Shown here: positions 13,004 to 26,100 of the stretch, piece after piece | How the letters are laid out: every line of letters starts with the position of its first letter | Position numbering within the stretch: the stretch's first letter is position 1 | Source of the DNA: Apostichopus japonicus | Lineage: Eukaryota; Echinodermata; Holothuroidea; Aspidochirotida; Stichopodidae | Length of the DNA: 64,000 bases | Reading direction: 5' to 3' | Assembly (NCBI RefSeq): GCF_037975245.1 | Contig: NC_092576.1 | Location: forward strand, 5,418,501-5,482,500 | Program-made: the position numbers and the translations under genes | The notes under the pieces: model-generated | Seen by the model: the letters and a program-made list of their open reading frames with translations, nothing else | The model's database searches: none | What the model was told of the DNA's origin: nothing

Positions 13004-16000
13004 GTAACATCCAATACCGGATTTACCTTAGAGAGAGGGAGGGATGGGGACTCTAGTGGGTTATAGATGTAAGAGCAAGGGAAGGGTTACATGTTCATAT
13101 GAAGATATAATAAGCGGTATGAAAGACCTGCACTGAGGTATTATGACTTCTTATGTCTGGAGTGGTACTTACTCAATCGCATCACTTGCACACGCGCAAT
13201 AACGACTTGTAATGCAGGGGACGAAGGGACAGCTGCGGGGGGGGGGGGGGGTGGGGTGGGTTGGGGGAGTGCTAACATTCGAAAATGTGGTGAAAGTTTC
13301 TGGCATACTGATAGAATGCTATTCTGGTTGGGGCAGGATGTCAATTGAATGGGGTTTTTTAAATTGTAGTTGAATGCAAGTCAAAATTTATTGGGACTTC
13401 ATATGAGGCTCTATGTCCCTTAGACTCACCCATTGATACATTTTGAACTGGAGAATGGAACACAGATTGAGGGGGAAATGGATACTCTGCAGCTTTCATG
13501 TGATTTGAAAACAGGTTCAAGGTTTACGTCTTTCCTCTTCCATTACAGGCACGGTTGTCGCGTTGGATAAGTGTCAGTCACCGCAATATTTGCAATTGGG
13601 AAAGAAAGGAGTGATATCCTGCAACTATCCTGGTGGTTTCTATGGTGCATTTTGGTACAAATCGAGCAAATTGACTAGCAATGATCGATCATTTATATCC
13701 CTCAGAGAAGGCATGATAATTGGACCCGGACATGATTCCGGTGAATACGGGGTCCAACCTGATGGATCTCTTATGATCAATCAAGTTTCCACCCAACATA
13801 ATCATGTTTTCGCAGTATCGACATTGACGACTACAGATGATGATCCAATCGTTGAATATGTTCATGTAGTTGTCTATGGTAAGTCGTTTTCTTTGATAAC
13901 GATATGTCTTTTGCATGAGTTTATTGTTGGTGGTTGTATTTACAAAATATATGAAAGAAGAAGACAATATATTATTTATAGTCCTTCATAAAGAGGAAGA
14001 AAATAAAATAGTATTCAAATCATCCTTCAAATTGCATTGTGCAATAATAAAAGGAACGTCTTAACACCTTATACTTTATATGAGTCTTTCTCGCAGTAAT
14101 AACGTGCTTTTTACATATGTCTGAGTTTTGCAAAAATTCATTAGCTTAGCAGCTGGTCGATCTTCAGCGATTTTCTTACGAAGAAAAAAATGTTTCCTGT
14201 TGAAAATAGAAAAATTTATAAGGGTAATTCTGCATAGGACAATAACATAAGATCCAATGTCTTGTTGAATGTTGACAACATCTGAAAATTAGTACTTTTA
14301 ACACCTAACAAGAATATTAGAAATTATTTCTCAATCCACCAAAACATGTTTCTGATGTGTCCTCAAATCTTCCACATAAAGAACAAAAAGCAGTATGCTT
14401 TTAATGAAACGATAAAGAAACTGCTACTAATGTGTCGAAAATTGATTTCATTAAAACAGTTGATTAGAATTTGCAATTGTAGAAGCATGGCGAGTAACTA
14501 CGTGTAAGCAATGATCTATAAATGATTCTTTAGCAGGTGGAATCATTATTCCATAATTCATAGTTCCCATATTTAAGAGTAGTGTTTAAGTTTTCTGTAA
14601 CACATACATCAGAAGTAAGCTTTAATTTTGATCCTGACCTCTCTGTGTCGACTTTCCACCAATATCGATATTAACCAGGCAATGTTTGGACAGTAACCTT
14701 GGCCAAAAGGTGACAATAAGAAAGCAAGTGAAGAGGGTGATAAGGAACAAGGAAAAAATCTTGTCTACAGTAAATTCCTAGGGTAATAGTGGGATTCCAA
14801 CCTCCAGGTTCAAGTCTGCCGCCTTAGATGGGTTTCGCTTAGTGCTATAAGATTTCTTGAATAAAATAAATATGCATAGCATGCTTTCGAATGAAAGGCA
14901 AATAAACACAGTTGAACAATATAAGATTGTATATGATGTCATAGTAATAATGGACATGAAAAGAGAACGTCTTACATCAACACAAACCATATCTGCATTA
15001 TCCATCGAATCACTGGATCGAACACAAGGAGTTCAGAGTTTGACGTAAAGAGGTAGAGCGCAATGCAAGGTAGAATCCACAGAAAAAGCAATAAGTGGTC
15101 CAACTTCGGCTTGATATAGCTCGGTAAAACACGTCATAGGCATGACTCAGGTAAACCTCTCCCATAAATTTTACATTCGCGCCTGTTCGATAAAGCTCCG
15201 AAACTGTTTCTTTACATTTCTCTTGCCCTTGCAAATCATTCAAAGTCTAAATAATCTAACTATCATATCTTTGTAAGGGACACGCTACAGTTTACATTTC
15301 TTATTTTAATAGAAATTATTCGTAAAGTATGGACCACAAGATGTTCAATTAATTAGCAGATTAGCTGGACCAGTGTGAATTGCTTGACTTTGAAAAGAGT
15401 TTTAACAGTGAATAATTGCTTCCCTGCGACCTTTATTGTTGGCAAACCCAACTAATTAATATAACACCATATAAATATTCCTAATATATTTTGGTTACAC
15501 AATATTGTTTAAGTTCATCTTTCTTTTCACAATTTGCAGACAAACCACGTGAACCGTACCCAACCGTTGATGCTACTGGATGTGACCAGAAATCTTTATG
15601 CTTTTTAGAATTAAACACTGCTTCAAGTTTAACATGTAGTGTTTTACGAGTAGGTGCAGTATTAGATGATTTGTCATGGAAGTTGAGAACTAGCAGTGGC
15701 GATGAACAGATCTCTTCTCAGTCGAAACCTGTACCAACCAGTGTCAATGAATTACAATCTTACCATACTGTTGTAGATATTTCGTTACAAACCTCTCTGT
15801 CATTACGTTTATTTGTCTGTGCAGCGAGAAGCAATGTGTCTGAGGTATGTAGCACGGAATCTACGATACTGGTTGAAAGCGGGACACTGGAAGCATCTAG
15901 CGAACCTCTGATTGTAACTCTTAATGAAAGAGTGGTTATGAACTGTGGTAAAGATGCGTCATTCTTTGTATGGAAAAAAGTGGGTCAAACGGAAGAAACT

Positions 16001-16571
16001 ATTGCATTTGGAACTAAAAGTATGAGTGAAGTTATGATCCCTGATAGATTCACATTGCAAAATAGCTCTCTGGTCATAAACACGGTTGAAAATCCTACCT
16101 CGGGCACGTACACTTGTGTTTATAGCACTGACGGTGTTACGACGAAATTTACATCAACTGATGTAACTTTTGAGGGTAAGAACTATATTAAATGCAAGAA
16201 CTTCCCTATTTTATGTGCAGGTTAAATTTTATGAAGTATGCCAGTTGACGTAGTAAACCTAAACTGATCGAATAAATTTGTTGTTTTGATTTGAATTGAA
16301 GGAGAAGCGTTACAAATAAAAGGACAGAGTTTAATAAAATCAACGTGTAAGTAATGTACTTTTACTTTGTATACGGTGTTTAGTTCTTGATACCGATTTG
16401 ATTTACCGTTGTATATCATTCCCATGCATGTTTGGACTATTATGAACCAAGTTAACATAGCTGTGTTGATTTGTTATCTGGCGATGATGTCAACTTGTAT
16501 CTGGAATTGTTGATGTTCATATTTTGACTACTTCTCTTGGCATTTCAGAGGAGGAACGACCAACTGGTTGG

Positions 16572-16606
<35 letters not shown>

Positions 16607-19600
16607 GTTAGTTTTGTTGATAAGTTGCATCGTCTTACTTCTGATCGTGTTCCGCCGCCGCCGACTGAAAGGTAATTTATTGATTAATTACAAATATCAA
16701 TCTTACTCTGAAGTATCTAATATTCTTATGTTTAATTGATTCGGTTCAGGTTTTTTTTAGATAACTCTAGATGGTGAAATCATTTCCCGCTATTATCAAT
16801 CTCATCTTAATGGATTTATACTTAAAATACTTCGAAATCCATTGCAATCTGTGACACCTGGAGATCTGGTTCAGATATTTCTTGCCCCACCAATGGCTGT
16901 TCCGTGTTCCCATTATAATATGACATTGTGTTAACTCCAACTTGTAGCATGAGGGATGGATGGGTCTTCCATTGCAATAATAGTGAATCTCTTACATATT
17001 ACATCCCCCGTACACTTTTGGATTAAGCCTCTCCGACATGCTCTTAATGACATCTCAACCTTTCCCGGTATAGAATTCTTGAAATGCTCTCCTGTGATTC
17101 CTCTTCTACTATGTGCGTGGAATCCTGGCTACAAATCTGGTTAGCACATACTTTCTTGTGCACGTCGTTTTTCAATTGTATTTGGAACGCAATACTTTAT
17201 TTCATTGTTTCACTACAACTAAGAGCATACATAAATGTAGTGATGTAAGCCAAACGGACTCAGAATATGTTTAGAGATCTTGGTGAAAGCAAACTGTTAC
17301 AAGAACAAGAGATTTCAAAATAGTTTCATCTGTTCAATTGTTCTGATCAAAATGTGAATACCCTAACCTATTTATGCTGATTAAACGTGTCCGTCACTCT
17401 CCACACTTCATAACAATATATTGCAATATAGTAGTTATAGCAATACACTTATGTAAATTACGGTATTCTTGTAACAATCGGTTGAATTCACTTTCCGTAA
17501 GTAGTCTAGGCAGCTAATAAGGATAGGCTAAGAAATAGATTGAAATCGTTGGATGAATATAACTCGATACTAGTATGTATTCAGACTTTGGAACCTATCA
17601 TGGATTTGTTAAAGCTATTGGCCAGCCAAAATGTCAACATGACTTATTCTTTGAAACACATCGTCCAAAATAAGACTTAAGTCAGCAATGTACGTTATTA
17701 AGATGAAATAGATGCAACAGATAAAACATATTAAACAGAGTAAATAGATTACACAGATTAACTGGATTAAACAGATTTAACAGATGTAACAGAGGAAACA
17801 GATGAAACAAATGAAATAGATTTGACAGATTCAATAGATGAAATAGATAAAGATGAAATAGATTAATAAACTAAATAGACTAAACAGATTAAATAGACTA
17901 AACAGATTGAATAGACAAAACAGATGAATCAGATTAAATATATCAAGTGGTATTTGAATGTTAACATACATGATCATCCTGACATAAAATGGGCAATAAC
18001 AGATCTTTTACTTCTAAAAACTTATAAGTCATGCCCACTCAGCCAAAGTCACGCTTTGGCCGTATTCCTATTATCAGGACTATGGCAATGAGATGATCAC
18101 TTTGTATATGCATCATTACATTCATATAAAGAGTGGTGCGGGTCATTTCTTCAGATCATAGTTTGAGTTGTCAATGCATGTCCCGTGAAAACGAGTGACT
18201 TACATCTAAAAGATCTCAGGCGTCAAGTATATATAACTATATATTATCTTACCTAACGTATTCAGACTGTCTGATATGCAGTTTGAAGCTTGTGTTTCTT
18301 ATTATTAATATTTATATTTTTGCTGTTAGAACTACAGCTAACAATTCTCAGATTAATAAAATTCTCAGAGTAATACAGTTTATATCTTATCCGCAACAGA
18401 GAATAATTCCAAAGATCGACAGAGTACAACAGCATCAACACAACAGCAACAGCAGCATCAGCAGCAACAACAACAGCAACTACTGCAACTACACAATCCT
18501 ACGAAAAAGGTGACAGAAGAAGAATTGAAAGGTATCTAAGCTATATATATTAAGTTGATTAATTCATGGATAAATTAATACTTTCAATCACTGTGTCCTT
18601 AATTTTGATGTAAGAGGCGATGCATTCTCAGTTTGTATTATCAAAGTTTCCTGTACTGCACTTGCATATAAATTTAAGTTAAAGTGACCCAGAATGAAAT
18701 AGAATACGATTGTACGACTATTACTCATAAATCGACCTTGTTCTTTCTTTTTTAAAGCAATGTGTCAGAAAGTTATAATTTCGAAAGACCAAACTCGAGA
18801 TGTACAAGATGGGATAGTAAAGAGGTTGAAGGAAGCATCTGAAAGACAGGTGAAAAACGTTTTACAAGAATTTTTAATATTACTTTACTTTCTAATCAGT
18901 GTGTAGAAGAAATACAGTAATGATGTACCTAAGCTTGACGTTCTTTTGTCAAACCATGAAAGGTGGTGGAAGGATCTGAAAATATTATACATTGAGAATA
19001 TAGGTGACCGATCCGTATATAGTTATCTTCGTTATTTCATTCAATTTTGTTTAAACTTTCAAAATAAAACATTAGTTACAACATCCACTAAGTTCATATA
19101 TACATCTAACGAGTGCTTGCCCAATATGTTAACCGTTCAGTCATGTCTTAATTCATGATGTTTCGATATTCAAATAGCGACTTCACATATTTTTTACTTT
19201 CAGTGAGTTAAAACTCTTGTTTACTTTTCTTAATACTTGTTTCTGTTGAAGCAAATGATATGTGAAATGTTAAACCAAAATTGCCTGCATCTAGTGTCCA
19301 CTTCATTTTAGTAAAGTTCGAACTCTACAGAAGAAAACTGCAAAGTGGATTAGCATGTTGTAACATAGATACGATTTAACTGATTAATAATTAGGTAAAA
19401 TAATGGACTTCATAATCATACACGTGATGTTGTATAACTATCATGAAATATGTCAATTTGTTGTGTATTTGTGAAGACTAATTTGTAACCTTTAATGCTA
19501 CAAGTTACGGCAATTAAGATATGAATATTACATAACTATGTGTAAAATTAATATGTATTAAATAAAAAGAAAACTTTTTTTGTTGGTACAGAGATGAACC

Positions 19601-22600
19601 ATTTTCCTTTGGCTGCTGTTCATCTCCATTGCCAATTAGCAGTTTTCTTTCCGACCCACATCATGTTAAGGACTTACCTATCTCAACTTTAACCTATAAT
19701 CATGACTAAATTAAAAAGAATCGTGAAGCAAAACAAAAAACACCAAGCATCGTCATATCAATATTATAAATATAAATGAACTAAGCGAGTTTGAGACAAC
19801 TGTCATGTTTCGATTTTCATGTTAGGATTTATTTTACACGATATAACAGACGCACCTAATGTTGCTATATCAATTGTAAACTGATTTATGTTGGCCAATC
19901 TTTGAAAAACCTTGTGATCTTCCCTAGTTAGTCAATGATCTAATTAATGTTGATAATGTTTTGATGTTCCTCATACATGTTTGCTCAAACTCATAATGTA
20001 GTTAATATTTCGAAAAGGTTGACATTCAAAGAATTATACTGCGAGAGAGCTTCACAACAGTTGCAGATGACGGTGGAGCTATTGATCTAAGCTCTGGAGC
20101 AGTTTTACCTCCGCTTAACACTTTGAAAGGATTGAAGTTTGAAAACGAAAAGTGGCAACAATGGGACTTAACCAAATTGATTGGTATCCTGCAATATGCT
20201 TGTCACAGAAGCCCATCGACCGAGATCAGGTAAGCGTTTTTACTTTGAACAGTCGACTATTATTCATGTTGTCTGAGTAAGAATTACATTTATTCAATTT
20301 ACCTATTTGTTGTAATAATAACTGTCAGAGTACAACTATATGTGAAGACGTTTTAACAACATGTCGAGCCATCTCGTGCTCACTGACACATAATATCACG
20401 TACAGAATATACCCCTTTAAGATAATTGATGTATTTATGTACCAAAGAAATTTGGTGGTATGCTCCTTCGTTTGAGCAGGGCTGCATCAGATGTGAAATG
20501 AAGAAAAAAATGATAAAAATACTTGAACTTGAAATACTTTGTGGACTTAACAATAAGAGTATAATAATGCACACGTTTTAGTGAATCTAATGGCAAAAGA
20601 CTTACCAATTAATACAATTTCTTCTCGAAGTATTGAAAGAACTCTGCTGCCCTTTAATTTTGAGAACAAGTTGAGCACGTTATAACAGAAGCCACCTGGT
20701 AAGAATGCAGTTTAATAAATTACTCTTACAAATAAATTAATCTTTAAAGGTAAATATTGATGAGGTGAAATGAAGTTGTGTAAATGATTGCATCTGCACG
20801 ATTAAGAACAATGATTTATGTGTTTATGATTATCCTTTGTTCAACTGGTTTGAGAAAAATTAGTAATACACGAAAAAAGGGAGATTTCTTCACGTCTTTA
20901 TCTTCAACCCTAAAGCTACATTTTTACCTACTGGGCTCATGTTTGCTTTCGTCGTGCCTAATGTCAGTAGCATAGCGCATTTCTTATCGAAGCCAAATAG
21001 ATTTATGCGATGGTAATTGCCGTGCATTTAGGTATGTTCGTGGGGTGTGGGTATGTGCGTGGCGGTTTAGCTAAACACTGTATAAAAGAATATGATGGTT
21101 TAATGTAAATATTTGGGGTGTTGATCTACCTTAGAAAGCAGGAAAAAAATCCTTTCTTCAAAAGTGAAGTGAAGTACACGAAGGTCGACGCTTTTAAATG
21201 TGTAAACACAATACGTTAAAAAGTACAGTTTGGATGAAATTGATAGGTGGTAGTTGATCTAAAGTAATGAATACAAAAATTCTCTCTTTTTTTCTTCTTT
21301 TTTTTGGGGGGGTGGAGATAAATAAAATCAAAAATCCTATTTAGTTATTTTTGGGGGGGAGGAGTTTATTTGAGGTTAACACTCAGTTGATAGGAGTATA
21401 TTCAAATTACAAATGACCTCTGGACTGTTCAAACACTACCAGCCCATTCCAAATCCATAAGGGGTCTCAATCAGGTATATTGCTTTCATTATTGTTCAAT
21501 TGATATTCTCGTCGTATAATGTTTCAGCATCTATTAATGGTTTGAAGGATTATGTTTATTTTAAGCTCCAGTACTACTATATAGATATGGTTGGATTGTC
21601 ATCTAATCCTGGATGCATTAATCACCGTCTTCTGAAGGGGGAGGGGTGGAAGGGAGGTAGTAAGTGTTAACTTTTTCAGTAATGGTGGGTCATGCGTATA
21701 TATGTGCGATATCCCATGAAAGGGAATACGAACGGTCAACATATCCGAAGATAGTTGTTTGTGCTTTGAGAAGGTCAAAGTGGGAACACCTAGTTAAAAA
21801 TTCTATAGCGTACCAACTCGGATGGATATCAGATCATTAACAGATTCCTAAAAAACGTTCTCCAAACATCAATACATTTTCCTCTGGCCTCGTTTTCCCC
21901 TATTGTGAGCATATATGCAGTACACGGACAGTTGATGTCCTCACAGTTCCAATGAAAGGGAGTTTTTAGCAAAAGAGTTGTTAACAGGAAGCCAGTAGTA
22001 TACATTTAGGGGTACTAAAGGAATGTCAAGAAGACTTTTACAAGTGCTACAAATGCAGATCGCACAATTCATCTGTAGAATCGAGAATTATGACGTTTAT
22101 GAATTATAGTCTTCAAAAGTTATATTAATGTTTAATGTCCAGATGTAGATGACAACACGGGCTAGTACTAAATATTTTACACCTTCAAGTTTTCATAGAT
22201 AACAGACTAAAGAAAACTTTTTTACGGTGTCTTTCAGTTGTTTGGGTAACTGGTGTTGCAGCTACAGGAATACTGCATTTGAATTACGAAACTGAACAGT
22301 GGAAGGTATGTCCTGGTAACATATGTGTTATATGAAGATATCATTTTAAATAGACTTATTTTTAAATATACCTTTTACATAGTAAAAGAACTAACATAGT
22401 CAAATTCATCTGGGTTTCGTTTATATAACATCCATTACGTTCTTGCTAAGGTCTTCTTGCGTACATATCAAGGGAAGTAATGTGTGCTAATCTTTTTGTT
22501 CTTTGTTTATTTTCACACAGAGTAATGACCTCGGTCCTCTGAGCGAGTCTGTATATTACATGCTTGTAAGTATACAACACTTAGTAAAATATATTTCAAT

Positions 22601-23153
22601 CCAGTGCAAAAAAGAATGTAAACAGTTGAAGTCAACAACACTTGGTTCCGTTCAACGACTCTCATATTTTTCGGGAGTGGCGCAATTACGTTTTACTTCT
22701 GGGGAGGGGGAGGAAGAGGTTGCTGCGCCACGGCTTTTCAGAAGATATATTAGACAGAACAGCAATGACCTGGATGTATCAGGATAATGTTAAGAAATAT
22801 AATTAATTGCCTATACTTTCGTATTTATAAATGAAACGGCTTAAATTGTGTGTAGAAATGATTTAACATTATATAAATATGTTATCATTAGACCAAGTCT
22901 ATACAAGTAACCAAGAATGTGCACCCGAACCGAATTGTACAGTTGCTTATAATAGCGTTTTCGACTTGAATATATTGCGCATTTATATGCATCTGTGTTA
23001 TAACATGATAACACGTGTTATGCTAGAGGCACATTTTATTGCGGCCTGTGTTAAAAAATATATATATATATAAAAATATAAAAAAATATAAAATATAAAC
23101 ATATTTTATATTATATGAAAATAAAAAAATTTAAAAAATTAAATTTAAAAATT

Positions 23154-23184
<31 letters not shown>

Positions 23185-26100
23185 TAAATATATAATACCA
23201 CTACGATTTACTGTATTGTATCTTTAACATATCTAGCTTTCGCATGCTCCCAAAACATAACACTTGTTAGTGTGTTATAACACCCTGGCATATAAATGCA
23301 TAATATGCTACACGTTAAGAACAAATATAAGCTCACACCTTTTCGGCTTGGGTGGAATGTAATGTTAGAATTACTTTATGCCAAGACGATCAGTGTAATA
23401 CACTAAATATTCATCAGTTTATACACAGGCAATAGTGCTTTGGAGATGCGCGAATGTATCAGGCGTAGAAGGAACGAATACAGGATTCATTGTTTTGTGC
23501 AAACGTTACATTGCCTTTACATTTCCACTTCCGGTAATTGCATAACTGGTATATTAGCTGGTATGCTTACCTACTAATGATGCTAACTGTAGACTAAGTT
23601 AGAAATGAACAGAGGAATGGATATTTAAGAAACAGGACAATGTTTTACATTTTTAAGACAATGAGCGATTAATTCCCATTATATTAATTGTATAACCATT
23701 GTGCAATTAAGCAGTAATTGGTGTATCATATTATGCTAAATTTGTATATTTAACTTAGTGACAATATTAAACTGTCGGCTGTTTCACATCTTGTTTTTCA
23801 GTGTACGAAGTTTGAGGTATGTTTTTTTTGTTTTGCCATGCTGTAATAACTCTCCACATTACCATAATTCCTAGCTTATAGACATCTTCTCTACAATCAA
23901 AGCCAAACTGGTGGTTTGAAATTGATTATGAATGATTTATTACCTCTTGCAGAATTAATTATGAACAAACCCAAAGTATATGAACACATTACGTTTTAAG
24001 TTCTGTATTACAGTCTTATGTGATTGTCGTTGGCAAATAGATACTCTGCAATTAGCTTCTTCACAAGAAACAAACTGTTATAAAGTAAATAAATACACAG
24101 ATTAAGGTCACTTCCAATTTAAGGAGAAAATATTTCATTTCATGTTTTCTTTCCGTGTTAGTTATGCATGTTTGTTTATGTGCGTGATAATATTGAACTT
24201 CATGTTTTACACTTGTATTACAGAAAGAGAAGGCAAATGAAGAAGTGGTAAGTTAACTGGTAAATTCAGTATCCTATTGTTAGTGGAAACTATGCCTGTA
24301 CTTTTCATCAGGTTAAATGATCAAATTATTCTACGAGCAGGAAAGGATTATATAGATATTGTGGTAAATTTGGTGAAATATTAAAGAAAACATTGTACTT
24401 ACGAGTAAAATGTAAGGATTTGTATGTGTATGACCCATAATATTTGGGTGGCACAAAATATGGGGTTTTAGTGTATTAATGAATACACGCTTTACGCTCT
24501 CCCGCTTTTTCTTTCCCTAAAATCTCATTAGGTTAGGACAACTATTTACCATGATGACCCCAAAGACGGCAGGGCCTGGTGGGGTGGTCTGGTCGTGGAC
24601 TTAATTCTCCACCCGACTTTTTGGCATATACTGAAACCTGTATTTGACAAAACAAAACAAAGAGCGAAAAGTCTCTGCATAAACTAAAAGCAACTGAAGT
24701 CGAAGTTTTTAGATTAAATGACGTCAGTTTGAGGAAATGGTTGAAAGTTTGAGGTATAGTAGTCGGAATTTGCAAGGAAAAAAGTCAAAAGTTAGAGAAT
24801 AGGAATATAGAATAAGGAAAAAAAATAGAATTTTTGTTATGAACTCTTTCGACATATTTTCTTATTCTATGGAAATAATGAAGCAAAGAGGTAACAAAGG
24901 TCGAAAGATAGACATTTTGAGATAAGAAACATAGATTTAGGTTTTACAACTTCGAAAAGAAAGTGGAACTGATATAAACAAAAGCGAGGTTTAGTTGGTG
25001 AAGCAGTCAAAATTTCGAGATAAAATATTGAAGTTTACCATCTGCAGTGGCCCAACGAAGCATAAAAAGTAAAATTCGTCTAGCAAAGATACCCAAAGTG
25101 ACCACCGGTTATTATTCTCCCATCCCACTCCCCATCCTTTTGGTAGCTCCCTACGTACCTCACTGACTGTTGCTGTTGAGTTTGCCTTATACGTCACAGA
25201 GGACAATGTTCGATAAATCTTAGTAAAAGTCGCCCATTGTAAAATGGGATCCCCCGTTCTTGGACTGCCGTGTAAGAGGAAGTAAATATGTTATGCATTT
25301 TAACTGGTTATTGGCTATGTGTCACATGCACATCATCTGTTCTAATTGCAAAATAAATTAATGTGTTACCACAAGGGACTCTATCAATAGACATTAATAA
25401 AATATAAACGTACACACGAAGGGAGAAGAAGCCGACTGGGAGACCAAGGGTATAACATGACTGGGGATGCCCTCATTGCCCTACCAAACCTCATGTCCTC
25501 CCCGCACCTTGGTTCTGCCACTACGGTCATGACTGTATTCACAACAAGATAGTGTGGTTGCCATGGTGAATTTCTTGTGATAACATGGTAGCACGTAGTT
25601 TATGAAGTCATGAAATCGCAACAATGGTAAAATGAAAGATCTTTAAGCTAAATGATTTTGGAATTCATTGTATAGGTGTTCTCTGAATGCAAAGTGAATG
25701 ATGTAAACACTGAATAGTATAATAACTGCAATAAGATCACTATTCACAATTTTAATTTTGTTAACCTTGTGTTTGCTACATAAAACATGCTAAATGTCTT
25801 TTCTTCTTGTTGATCAGATTTCACATTTTAATGTTGTATGTGATAATATTCTTACCCATTTGTTGCTTTCGGACCGACCGAACGGAAGGTTAAGTCTCAA
25901 TTCTGCGATTCCTTATCTGAACCGTGTTCTAGATTCATAGGTAACATAATAATAATATATCATGTGTTGTAAAAACTACTACAGTACTAATGTCATCATT
26001 TGTTTACAATCAATAAGCTTCCGAACTAATGCCGTCATTTGTGTAATTATGTCGTCATTTGGGTACACTCATTAAGCTACAGTATTAATGTTGTCATTTG

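Noticed and set aside
16956-17144. Open frame in copy A intron 4 with a counterpart at 52444
   Set aside because: Similarity equals general intron similarity; start and end are not conserved and no splice pair joins it.
18958-19003. Conserved acceptor followed by GTGGTGGAAGG between exons 6 and 7
   Set aside because: Would add about ten residues and stop (TGA) in both copies; direct joining of exons 6 and 7 gives a longer conserved frame. A rare alternative end remains possible.
19607-19730. Conserved segment after CAG (copy B 53904-54020) with a short open frame
   Set aside because: Frame ends differ between copies, no donor in phase, and similarity is no higher than the surrounding intron; also forms a small hairpin.
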